Assembly (NCBI RefSeq): GCF_031426495.1
Contig: NZ_JANPLK010000023.1
Span: 1-45,891 of the forward strand
DNA: 45,891 bases
DNA from: Gemmatimonas sp.
Lineage (GTDB): Bacteria; Gemmatimonadota; Gemmatimonadetes; Gemmatimonadales; Gemmatimonadaceae
Reading direction: 5' to 3'
Positions 24,995 to 33,221 of the stretch are shown here, in pieces. The first letter of the stretch is position 1. The number at the start of each line of letters is the position of its first letter. The position numbers and the translations under genes are program-made. The notes under the pieces were generated by a model. The model searched no databases, had not been told where the DNA came from, and worked only from the letters and a program-made list of their open reading frames with translations.

Positions 24995-26590
24995 GTGCAA
25001 CGTCGTCTCGCCCTCGCGGCCGCCGCCCTGCTCCTCGTTGCAGCCTGCACGCCGCGCAACGTGCCCGGCCGGTCGGACGCCTCGACGGCCCTGTCCGCCG
25101 TCCCCCGGGCGCTCTGGGTCGAGGCGACGGACGCGCTGCTCCCGCCGACCGCCGAGTGGACAAACAAGGTCGAGCTGGCTGATCTCAATGGTGACGGACT
25201 CCTCGACCTCGTGTTTGCGAACGGAGGCGACTACTCGACGCCTGGTACTCCCGAGCTCAATCGGGCCTTCTACAACAGCGGTCCGGGAAAGCCGTTCGTA
25301 GAGCGGACCGCGGAGGTCTTCGGGGCCACGCCGGACATCGCGCGCGTCGTGAAGGCGCGCGACTTCGATGGCGACGGTCGGGTCGATCTGTTCGTCGGGA
25401 CGACGTATCAGACGCAGAGCCGGCTGTACCTGTCCAACGGCTCCGGCGGGTTCGTCGAGCGCACCGCGTCCCACCTGCCCGCCGTCCTGCTCAGCGTTGG
25501 CGACGCCGAGCCCGGTGACGTGGACGGTGATGGGGATTTAGACCTCGTGCTCGCCGACTGGGGCCCTGGGAACAACATGAGTAATGCGGGCGGTCGGGTC
25601 CGGCTCTGGCTCAACGACGGCGCGGGGCGCTTCACCGACGTCACGGCGGCGCGACTCCCGGACGAGCTGGTACGGTTCTCGTGGGATCTCGAACTCGTCG
25701 ACGTGGACAACGACTTCGACCTCGATGTGCTGGTGTCCTGCAAGCGTTGCGGCGGCGGTTCGCTGTATCGCAACGACGGGTCGGGCAAGTTCGCCGCCGA
25801 CCCACGTGGCCTTCCGCAGTACACGAACAACTACGAATACGAGGCAATGGACCTCGATGGCGACGGCTTCCTCGATCTGGTCACCGTGAACGACGGCGAC
25901 ATCGTGGGCGGGGACGGCTCCAGCCGCCGGGAGCACGTGCTCCGCAACAATGGCAAGGGTCGCTATCTCGACGCGACCGACGCGTGGTGGCCCGACCGCG
26001 AGAACATCGGCGAGGACGATAACGTCGTGGCGTTCCTCGACGTCGACTCGGACGGCGACTCCGATTTCGTGATCGGCTCGCTGAGCGGGCCCGACCGGCT
26101 CCTGCTGAATGACGGAGCCGGCCATCTCCGGACCGCCAACGATGTGTTCGTGGGCGAGAAGACCCCGGGCACGCTTGGACTGGCGTTGGGCGACCTCGAC
26201 GGCGACGGGCGAATGGACGTCGTGCAGGCGCAGGGCGAGGTGAAGGGCGCCGAACGTGAGCGGATCTTCCTGGGCCGTGGCCTCGCGCCCGATGTCGCCC
26301 CACCGGTCGTGGGGCCGGTCGCGCAGGCGCCGTCGGACAACGGCGTGGTCGTCCGTGCGCGCGTCCACGACCGCAAGGGTCCGACGCTGCCGACCGAGTG
26401 GCGGCGTGTCGAGGTGCGCTGGACCTCCTCCAGTGGCCCGGGCGCGACGCCGCTCGTCTGGTATGGGGAGTATCTCTGGCGTGCCGTGGTCCCGACGAAG
26501 GCCGACGGCCTCCGGGTGTGCGCCGTAGACGCCGCAGGGAACGAGACTTGCCGCGCCGTATCGGCGCCTGGATTAGGCCGTGACCGTTAA
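24995..26590 (+). CDS. FG-GAP/VCBS repeat lipoprotein
   Basis: A 531-residue exported protein. The GTG at 24995 gives a textbook lipoprotein signal (MQRRLALAAAALLLVAAC, Cys18); an in-frame TTG at 24962 is less suitable. Seven FG-GAP-type calcium-binding repeats follow: ADLNGDGLLDL, RDFDGDGRVDL, GDVDGDGDLDL, VDVDNDFDLDV, MDLDGDGFLDL, LDVDSDGDSDF and GDLDGDGRMDV, forming an integrin-like propeller. The last 90 residues form a separate beta domain (VVVRARVHDRKGPTLPTEWRRVEV). It starts a three-gene cluster with the cytochrome/DUF1549/DUF1553 protein 12 bases downstream. Likely a surface or periplasmic binding component. Confidence 0.9.
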   Translation: MQRRLALAAAALLLVAACTPRNVPGRSDASTALSAVPRALWVEATDALLPPTAEWTNKVELADLNGDGLLDLVFANGGDYSTPGTPELNRAFYNSGPGKPFVERTAEVFGATPDIARVVKARDFDGDGRVDLFVGTTYQTQSRLYLSNGSGGFVERTASHLPAVLLSVGDAEPGDVDGDGDLDLVLADWGPGNNMSNAGGRVRLWLNDGAGRFTDVTAARLPDELVRFSWDLELVDVDNDFDLDVLVSCKRCGGGSLYRNDGSGKFAADPRGLPQYTNNYEYEAMDLDGDGFLDLVTVNDGDIVGGDGSSRREHVLRNNGKGRYLDATDAWWPDRENIGEDDNVVAFLDVDSDGDSDFVIGSLSGPDRLLLNDGAGHLRTANDVFVGEKTPGTLGLALGDLDGDGRMDVVQAQGEVKGAERERIFLGRGLAPDVAPPVVGPVAQAPSDNGVVVRARVHDRKGPTLPTEWRRVEVRWTSSSGPGATPLVWYGEYLWRAVVPTKADGLRVCAVDAAGNETCRAVSAPGLGRDR

Positions 26591-26602
26591 CTTTTCATCG
26601 CC

Positions 26603-29600
26603 ATGAAGCCTTTCGTCACGCTCTTCGCGTTCTTCACCACTGCGTTCGCCGCAGCTGCCACTCCACTCGCGGCGCAGTCCTCCGACGACTTCTTTGAGTC
26701 CCGGGTACGGCCCGTCCTGGCAAGGCAGTGCGTCGAGTGCCATTCAGAGGCTCGGACGCGCGGCCGCCTGAAGCTCACCACGCGGGCAGAGCTGCTCACC
26801 GGCGGCAAGTCGGGACCCGCCATCGTCCCCGGTGACCCTGACGCCAGCCTGCTGATCAAGGCGGTCCGGCACCAGGTCGCGAAGATGGAGATGCCGCGTG
26901 ACGCGCCGCCCCTCTCGGCCCGTGACATCGAGGGGTTGGCGGAATGGGTTCGCATGGGCGCGCCGTGGCCGGAGTCCGCCCCCCGTATCGTGCTTGTTGC
27001 CGCGGTGTCCGGAGCAAGCGAGGGCGGCATGACACCCGGCGCCCGGATCTTCGTGAACAAGGTTCAGCCGGTGCTCGAACAGAAGTGCTTCGCGTGCCAC
27101 ACCAGTGAGGAGCGCGGGGGGCTGCGGCTCGACTCGCGCGAGCGCATCCTCAAGGGAGGAAAGCGGGGGCCCGCGGTCATTCCGGGCAACCCCGAGCAGA
27201 GCCTGATCATCGCGGCGCTGCGCCACGAGCGCGAGGATTTGCGCATGCCCCGCAACGCGGCCAAGCTGTCGGACGCCGAAATCCAGGGGTTCACGGAGTG
27301 GATCCAGGCCGGCGCCGAGTGGGCGAAGGCCGAGGCACCGATCGCGGTCCAGCGCCGCGCCGTCACCAAGACGGAGCGCCAGTTCTGGTCGTTCAGCCCG
27401 CACCCCGTCATCACAGTCCCCACGCCGGGGAAATCGGGGTGGGCGAAGACCGACATCGATCGCTTCGTGCTGGCCAAGCTCGAGCAGCGCGGGCTCACCC
27501 CCGCCCGTGCCGCCGACAAGCGCACGCTCATCCGCCGGGCGACCTATGACCTCATCGGACTCCCGCCCACGAGGAAGGAGGTGGACGCCTTCCTCGCCGA
27601 TACCACCGTCGTCGCCTTCAAAAAGGTCGTGGACCGGCTGCTCGCCTCCGAACACTACGGCGAGAAATGGGGCCGGCAGTGGCTCGATGTCACTCGCTTC
27701 GGGGAAGACGACACCCGCGGCCTGGCGATGGACGGCTCGGGTCGGGAGCGGTACCCGATGGCCCACATCTATCGCGACTGGGTTGTCGACGCCTTCAACG
27801 CCGACATGCCGTACGACACATTCGTCAAGGCGCAGCTGGCGGCCGACCTGATGCCAGAGAAGAGCCGAAAAGACATGCTCCCGGGGCTCGGCTTTCTCGG
27901 CCAAGGCCCCTGGTACTACGATCTTGCCGATCCCCCGGTCGCGCGCGCCGACGAACGCCACGACCGCGTCGACGTGACGACGCGCGGCTTCCTCGGGCTC
28001 ACCGTCGGGTGCGCGCGCTGCCACGACCACAAGTACGACCCCATCGGGACGCACGACTACTACGCGATCGCCGGCATCTTCAACAACGCCAACTATCACG
28101 AGTATCCGATCGCCGACTCGGCCCGCGCCGACAAATACAAGAAGGACAAGGAGTTCATCAAGAAGATGAACGACGGCATGGGCGAGTACATGCGCACCGA
28201 GTCCGACCAGCTCACGCGCGTACTCACGCTTCAGGTTTCGAAGTACATGATGGCGGCGTGGAAGGTGACCGGCCGCGAGCAGTTCCCCAAGGAGCGTGCG
28301 GCTATCGAAGCGCGCCTGGATCTGGAGACGCTGGAACGATGGATCGCCTTTTTGAACGATCCGCCGAAGCACTACCCCTTCCTGACCGACTGGCAGGCGA
28401 TGATCGCCGCGCCGGTGGGCACGACCGACGAAGCCAAGGCCGCGGCAAAAAAGAAGGCGCAAGGGCTGGCCGATGCCTTCCAGCGCCTGCTCATCGACGT
28501 GTCGGTCGAGCAGAAGAAGCTCGAGGAGAAGAACAAGAAGATCATCGCCAAGGGCACGCCGCTCGACGAGGTGAAGTCCATCCCGATGCCCAATGGCTTC
28601 GAGAGCTTCTTCGACCAGCACCAGCTCGAGCTCGCGACCATGGATCGCTCGCGGTTCAACCTGTTTCTGGACGTATACGCCGTCGATCTCGACAACGAAC
28701 TCGACACGTTCTTTCCGAAGCCGGCACTGCTCCGCTTCAATGGCTGGGGGCTGGAGCGTCAGCTGAGTCGCGTCGCCGCGGACCACCTCGCCGCCATGCG
28801 CGAGGAGGTGAAACGCCTCCAGAAGGAACTGCCGGACATCCCGTTCGTCATGGGCGTCCAGGACAAGCCGAAGGGGTCACTCGAGGACATCGCGCTACAC
28901 ATCCGCGGCAGCCCGCTGAACCTTGGCGAAAAAGTGCCGCGCGGCTTCCTGCACGTGCTGCAGCCCGACACTCCCAAGGTGTACGGGGAGGGCAGCGGCC
29001 GGCTGCAGCTGGCTGAGGACATCGCCAACCATCCGCTTGCCGCGCGCGTGATCGTGAACCGCGTGTGGGGCTGGCACATGGGCTTCGGGATCGTGCGTAC
29101 GCCAAGCAACTTCGGCTTTGCTGGGGCGAAGCCCACGCATCCCGAGTTACTCGAATATCTGGCCACGCAGTTCGTCGCAAACGGACGGTCCATCAAGCAG
29201 CTGCATCGGGACATCATGCTGTCCGCGGTCTATCAGATGGCCTCGGAACACGACGCGAAGTCCGCGGCCATCGATCCCGAGAACCAGGATCTGTGGCGGT
29301 TCAACCGTCAGCGCCTGAGCGCCGAGGGTATCCGCGACGCGCTGCTGGTGGTGTCGGGCCAACTCGTCGACACGATCGGCGGGCCCTCGCGCGAGCTCGA
29401 TGACGAGAAGAACAACCGCCGCACGCTGTACTCGAACGTGAGCCGGTTCCAGCCGCACATCTTCCTGCAGACGTTCGACTTCCCGAGCCCGAGCCTGAGC
29501 GCCGAACGGCGGTTCGCCACCAACGTTCCGCTCCAGAGTCTGTACTTCATGAACTCGCCGTTCGTGTTGCGACAGGCCCAGGCCCTGGTGAGGCGCTTGG

Positions 29601-30076
29601 CCGACTCGACCGCGGCTCCTGGTGTGGCGCCGGACTCAGGTGCGGGCACACCAGCGGCCTCTCGCCGAACCGCCTTGAAGCAGGTGGCGACGACCGCGGC
29701 GGATACGGGCGCGGCTGCCGCCGGCCCTCCGCCGCCGAAGCGCTTCGACGATCGCGCGATGATACGGGCGGCGTATCCGCTGCTGTACGGACGGGAGGCG
29801 ACCGCGGACGAGATCGAGCTCGGGCTTGCGTTCCTCACGAATCAACGCGCGTCGTTGCTGGTGAGCGAGACCACGAAGGCTGCGGCCGAGGCCAAGAAGA
29901 CCGACGCCACGAAGGCCGATGCAACAAAGGCCGATGCAACAAAGGTCGACGCAACGAAGGTCACGGCCGAGACCAAGAAAGATCAGGACCTGTTCGCGCG
30001 CCGAGTCTCCATGAAGGCGTGGACGCAGTACGCGCGGGCGCTGTTCAGCGCGGCAGAATTCCGATTCATCGATTGA
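26603..30076 (+). CDS. PSD1-type cytochrome c / DUF1549 / DUF1553 protein
   Basis: A 1,157-residue exported protein with a signal peptide (FFTTAFAAAATPLAAQ). Two planctomycete-type cytochrome c domains come first, with haem motifs CVECH (43-47) and CFACH (162-166). DUF1549 follows (TDIDRFVLAKLEQRGLTPA...LIGLPPTRKEVDAFLAD) and contains a third C-x-x-C-H, CARCH (470-474). DUF1553 occupies the C-terminal third (NHPLAARVIVNRVWGWHMGFGIVRTPSNFG). Near the end is a TKADATKADATKVDA linker repeat. It is tightly spaced between the FG-GAP lipoprotein and the DUF1501 gene. Such pairs abound in Planctomycetes and Verrucomicrobia; a role in extracellular oxidation or polymer use is often suggested but not known. 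Confidence 0.93.
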   Translation: MKPFVTLFAFFTTAFAAAATPLAAQSSDDFFESRVRPVLARQCVECHSEARTRGRLKLTTRAELLTGGKSGPAIVPGDPDASLLIKAVRHQVAKMEMPRDAPPLSARDIEGLAEWVRMGAPWPESAPRIVLVAAVSGASEGGMTPGARIFVNKVQPVLEQKCFACHTSEERGGLRLDSRERILKGGKRGPAVIPGNPEQSLIIAALRHEREDLRMPRNAAKLSDAEIQGFTEWIQAGAEWAKAEAPIAVQRRAVTKTERQFWSFSPHPVITVPTPGKSGWAKTDIDRFVLAKLEQRGLTPARAADKRTLIRRATYDLIGLPPTRKEVDAFLADTTVVAFKKVVDRLLASEHYGEKWGRQWLDVTRFGEDDTRGLAMDGSGRERYPMAHIYRDWVVDAFNADMPYDTFVKAQLAADLMPEKSRKDMLPGLGFLGQGPWYYDLADPPVARADERHDRVDVTTRGFLGLTVGCARCHDHKYDPIGTHDYYAIAGIFNNANYHEYPIADSARADKYKKDKEFIKKMNDGMGEYMRTESDQLTRVLTLQVSKYMMAAWKVTGREQFPKERAAIEARLDLETLERWIAFLNDPPKHYPFLTDWQAMIAAPVGTTDEAKAAAKKKAQGLADAFQRLLIDVSVEQKKLEEKNKKIIAKGTPLDEVKSIPMPNGFESFFDQHQLELATMDRSRFNLFLDVYAVDLDNELDTFFPKPALLRFNGWGLERQLSRVAADHLAAMREEVKRLQKELPDIPFVMGVQDKPKGSLEDIALHIRGSPLNLGEKVPRGFLHVLQPDTPKVYGEGSGRLQLAEDIANHPLAARVIVNRVWGWHMGFGIVRTPSNFGFAGAKPTHPELLEYLATQFVANGRSIKQLHRDIMLSAVYQMASEHDAKSAAIDPENQDLWRFNRQRLSAEGIRDALLVVSGQLVDTIGGPSRELDDEKNNRRTLYSNVSRFQPHIFLQTFDFPSPSLSAERRFATNVPLQSLYFMNSPFVLRQAQALVRRLADSTAAPGVAPDSGAGTPAASRRTALKQVATTAADTGAAAAGPPPPKRFDDRAMIRAAYPLLYGREATADEIELGLAFLTNQRASLLVSETTKAAAEAKKTDATKADATKADATKVDATKVTAETKKDQDLFARRVSMKAWTQYARALFSAAEFRFID

Positions 30077-30098
30077 GAAGCGCTTTCTAGGAGAACGG

Positions 30099-31586
30099 AT
30101 GTCAACAGGGCACGGGCAGGGCGGGCATGACGATGGCTGCGGGGTGAATTCCCAGCCCCGCACGCGACGCGAGGCGCTCAGAACGATGGGCGCCGGGTTT
30201 GGCATGATGGCGTTCGCGCAGATGGTCGGCGCTTCCATCGCGGAGGCGTCGAGCTCGGTGCTGTCTTCGATGGGTGAGCGGGTGATCAAGCCCGACTTCG
30301 CGCCGCGCGCCAAGCACGTGATCTTCCTGTTCATGAACGGGGGGGTGTCGCAGGTCGACACCTTCGACCCCAAGCCCGAGTTAACCAAGTACGACGGGAA
30401 GCCGATTCCGAACGCCATCAAGACCGAGCGGAAGACCGGCTCGCTCATGAAGTCGCCGTTCAAATTCTCGCGTTACGGGAAGTCTGGGCTCGAGGTGAGC
30501 GAGCTGTTCCCCGAGGTGGGGTCGGTCGCCGACGACATCTGCGTCATCCGGTCGATGCACACGGAGATCCCGAACCACGAGCCCTCGCTCCTCATCATGA
30601 ACACCGGGCACATCCAGCCCGGGCGGCCGTCGATGGGGGCCTGGCTCACCTACGGGCTCGGCACGGAAAACAAGAACCTCCCTGGGTTCGTGGTCCTCTG
30701 TCCCGATCAGCCCACCGTGGTCGGGCCGCCGCTCTGGAGCAACGGCTTCCTGCCCGCCATGCATCAGGGCACGTTTATCGCCGACAAGGCGCCGCGGCTC
30801 GCGGACGACTTCGACCCGTATGAGCTGATCCCCAACATCCACTCCGACTCCACGTCGCTCGACGACCAGCGAAAGGAAGTGGACTTGGTCGAGAAGCTGA
30901 ACCGGATGCGCATGGCGCGCGTCGGGCCGAATGACGAGGAGCTCGAGGGCGCCATCAAGGCGATGGAGACTGCCTATCGCATGCAGACCGAAGCACCCGA
31001 CGTCTTCGACATCCGCAAGGAGAGCGAGGCCACGCAGAAGCTCTACGGCCCGGGAAGCACGGCGCGCGGCTGTCTGATGGCGGTGCGACTCGTCGCGCAG
31101 GGTGTCCGCATGGTGCAGGTCTATTACGCCAAGGGCGACCCGTGGGACCACCACGACGACATCACGAAGCACCGCGTCAACGCCAGGCACTCCGACCGGG
31201 CGTTCGCGGCGGTGGTGAAGGACCTCAAGTCACGCGGCCTGTTGGATGACACGCTGGTAGTCTGCGGCACCGAGTTCGGACGCACGCCGGTGCTCGAGAC
31301 CGGCGGTGGTGGCGCGGGTGGTAGGGTCACCAACGGGCGCGATCACAATCCGCACGGGTTCAGCATCTGGCTGGCGGGTGGCGGCGTGAAGGGCGGCATG
31401 ACCTACGGCCGCACCGACGACTTCGGCTTCAAGGTCGTCGAGAACCCCGTGCACATCCACGACCTGCACGCGACCATTCTGCACCTGCTTGGCATCAACC
31501 ACGAGAAGCTGACCTACAACTACAGCGGTCGCGACTTCCGGCTGACCGACGTGGCCGGCAAGGTGATCCACGACATCATCGCCTGA
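30099..31586 (+). CDS. Tat-exported DUF1501 protein
   Basis: A 495-residue protein of the DUF1501 (sulfatase/alkaline-phosphatase-like) family. The ATG has an AGGAG ribosome site. A twin-arginine signal is visible: TRREALRTMGAGFGMMAFAQMVG, with the Arg pair at 23-24. The core shows FLFMNGGVSQVDTFDPKPEL, MHTEIPNHEPSLLIMNTGH, YAKGDPWDHHDD, VVCGTEFGRTP and HNPHGFSIWLAGGGVKGG, ending with HDLHATILHLLGINHEKLTYNYSGRDFRLTDVAGKV. It follows the DUF1549/DUF1553 gene by 22 bases, the standard pairing for these families. Export by Tat implies folding with a cofactor or metal in the cytosol. The biochemical activity is not established. Confidence 0.93.
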   Translation: MSTGHGQGGHDDGCGVNSQPRTRREALRTMGAGFGMMAFAQMVGASIAEASSSVLSSMGERVIKPDFAPRAKHVIFLFMNGGVSQVDTFDPKPELTKYDGKPIPNAIKTERKTGSLMKSPFKFSRYGKSGLEVSELFPEVGSVADDICVIRSMHTEIPNHEPSLLIMNTGHIQPGRPSMGAWLTYGLGTENKNLPGFVVLCPDQPTVVGPPLWSNGFLPAMHQGTFIADKAPRLADDFDPYELIPNIHSDSTSLDDQRKEVDLVEKLNRMRMARVGPNDEELEGAIKAMETAYRMQTEAPDVFDIRKESEATQKLYGPGSTARGCLMAVRLVAQGVRMVQVYYAKGDPWDHHDDITKHRVNARHSDRAFAAVVKDLKSRGLLDDTLVVCGTEFGRTPVLETGGGGAGGRVTNGRDHNPHGFSIWLAGGGVKGGMTYGRTDDFGFKVVENPVHIHDLHATILHLLGINHEKLTYNYSGRDFRLTDVAGKVIHDIIA

Positions 31587-31603
31587 GGCGACGAGCAGGC
31601 AAC

Positions 31604-31705
31604 GGTTCAAGGGGTCGGAGTCGTTGAACGGTTCAAGGGGTCGGTTCAAGGGGTCGGAGTCGTTGAACGGTTCAAGGGGCGGTTCAAGGGGTCAGAGTCG
31701 TTGAA
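31604..31705. repeat. direct array of the GTTCAA...TTGAAC repeat
   Basis: Three full 25-26 bp units (31604-31629, 31643-31668, 31681-31705) and two shortened ones (31630-31642, 31669-31680) lie head to tail with no spacers. Each unit is a small dyad, GTTCAA and TTGAAC separated by 13 bases. The same unit appears as an inverted pair at 24741, on the other side of the three-gene cluster. Confidence 0.9.
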
Positions 31706-31935
31706 ACACTCGGCGCCTATTCGATGTGGAGGCACTGACCTTTGCCGTGTTCGCCGAGCGCCTGAAAGCAGGGGCGGTTTCGTCCGATCGGATGGTCACC
31801 CACGGGAAGTCGGCGTCGAGCAGCGCGTAGTTCATGAGCAATCGCCCGAGTCGACCGTTACCGTCGAGAAACGGGTAAACGGTGACGAACTCCACATGTG
31901 TGAGGACCGCGCGCGAAATCCCCCTGTCTACGGGG
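31700..31935 (-). pseudogene. Fic-domain fragment with His-to-Tyr change
   Basis: The minus strand encodes LTHVEFVTVYPFLDGNGRLGRLLMNYALLDADFPWVTIRSDE. This is the active-site helix of Fic AMP-transferases, normally H-P-F-x-D-G-N-G-R-x-x-R; the catalytic His is Tyr (TAC) here. Neither the upstream helices nor the C-terminal part of a Fic protein can be followed in any frame. The fragment abuts the repeat array on one side and the arsenic operon on the other, so it is a remnant. Confidence 0.75.
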
Positions 31936-31998
31936 AGGCCCCGCTTCTCGCTTGTACGCTCCGGTCGGCGTTGGGCAGCTGCACTCCAGCGAAAACGC

Positions 31999-32718
31999 TC
32001 AGAGCGGCCCCTCCACGCCGGTCGGCACACCCCGAGGCGTCATGGACGGGACGTTCGACCGTCGCACCGCGTCGTAAAGCTGCATGCCCGCGATCATGCC
32101 GAGGATCGGGGCCACCCAATACAGCCAGTGGGCCGTCCAGATGCCGCCGACGATTGCCGGCCCCAGCGTGCGGGCCGGGTTGAAGCTTCCGCCAGTGAGC
32201 GGACCCGTGACCAGAGCGCCCGCAAAGACCGTCGCACCGAGCACGACGGGGGCGATGCTGGCCGGCACACGGTCGTCCGTGGCGACCGCCATGATGACGA
32301 AGCCCAGCAGGCCGGTGAATCCCATCTCGATCACGAACGCGCGCGCCAGCGTCACTGACGGCACCGTTGCCCCGAAGTCGCCCACGGGCCCCAGTAGCCA
32401 GGCGAGCAGCGCCGACGCCGCGATGGCGCCGACACATTGGGCCAGGATGTACGGTACGACATCACGCGACGGAAACCGGCGCACCGACCAGAAGCCCAGC
32501 GTCACCGCCGGATTGATGTGCGCACCGCCCAGGTGTCCGCTGGCGGCCACGATGACCGTCACCGCGAGACCGAAGGCCAGCGCGACGCCCGCATGACCGA
32601 ACGCGCTGGTCGAGGCGGCCACCATCGCCGCGCCCGGGCCGATGGCTACGAGCGCGAACGTGCCGAGTGTCTCCGCCACGTAACACCGAACATCAGGGCG
32701 ACCTGCCGCGTCGCTCAC
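31999..32718 (-). CDS. aquaporin/glycerol-facilitator family channel in the arsenic operon
   Basis: A 239-residue MIP-family channel with six hydrophobic segments and both pore motifs, GGAHINPAVTLG and GGSFNPARTLG. It starts at a GTG overlapping the arsC stop (GTGA), so it is the last cistron of the arsenic operon. In Sinorhizobium meliloti the aquaglyceroporin AqpS replaces ArsB and lets arsenite made by ArsC flow out down its gradient; the same role is the natural inference here, since no ArsB or Acr3 gene is in view. It could instead be an unselective water channel. A longer open frame upstream lies inside arsC and has no homology. Confidence 0.88.
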   Translation of the reverse strand: MSDAAGRPDVRCYVAETLGTFALVAIGPGAAMVAASTSAFGHAGVALAFGLAVTVIVAASGHLGGAHINPAVTLGFWSVRRFPSRDVVPYILAQCVGAIAASALLAWLLGPVGDFGATVPSVTLARAFVIEMGFTGLLGFVIMAVATDDRVPASIAPVVLGATVFAGALVTGPLTGGSFNPARTLGPAIVGGIWTAHWLYWVAPILGMIAGMQLYDAVRRSNVPSMTPRGVPTGVEGPL

Positions 32719-33221
32719 GACGACTCGTGGATACGGCGCGCCTGCTCGGCGAGTGTGGCGGAGTCGAACGACTCGACGGGCAGGGCAAGCAGCGCATTCA
32801 CGCGTCCCTCCAGCGCGCCGAACGTTTCCTCGAACGCGAGTCGCGCCGCTTCGGGTGTCGTTTCCTCGGCCGGGTCGGGCAGGCCCCAGTGCACCGTCGC
32901 AGCGCCGGGCAGAAACGGACACGCATCGCGGGCGTTGTCGCATACCGTGATCACGAGGTCGTGGTGCGCACCCGCCACTGCATCGATATGCTGCGGAGTG
33001 CGGCCCTCCCACCGAATGCCGTGCGCACGGAGCGTTTCCACCGCATAGGGATTGACGCGCGCCGCGGGATGGGAGCCTGCACTCGACGCGGCAATCCGTC
33101 CTGCCCCTCGCGTCTGCAACAGGGCCTCAGCGATCTGGCTCCGCGCGGAGTTGCCCGTGCAGAGCACCAGCACGGACAACGGGCGGGACATCGTCGAGTT
33201 GTTGATGTCAGTCATCGTCAT
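32715..33221 (-). CDS. arsC: thioredoxin-coupled arsenate reductase, LMW-phosphatase type
   Basis: Reduces arsenate to arsenite. The P-loop CTGNSAR (21-27) gives the CX5R nucleophile Cys. The second redox pair, VCDNARDACPFLPG, has two Cys seven residues apart, as in the Cys82/Cys89 pair of S. aureus ArsC, and WGLPDP carries the general-acid Asp. At 168 residues it is slightly long because of an N-terminal extension (MTMTDINNST); a start at the Met of MSRPLSV is also possible. The ATG at 33221 overlaps the arsM-arsN2 stop (ATGA), and the gene is followed by the coupled aquaporin. Confidence 0.92.
   Translation of the reverse strand: MTMTDINNSTMSRPLSVLVLCTGNSARSQIAEALLQTRGAGRIAASSAGSHPAARVNPYAVETLRAHGIRWEGRTPQHIDAVAGAHHDLVITVCDNARDACPFLPGAATVHWGLPDPAEETTPEAARLAFEETFGALEGRVNALLALPVESFDSATLAEQARRIHESS

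Noticed and set aside
26744..28786. Long minus-strand open frame (about 680 codons) opposite the DUF1549/DUF1553 gene
   Set aside because: It is the high-GC shadow of a strongly supported plus-strand gene and its translation shows no domain.
31604..31705. CRISPR-like array
   Set aside because: The units abut with no spacers and differ in length, so it is a tandem repeat, not a CRISPR.
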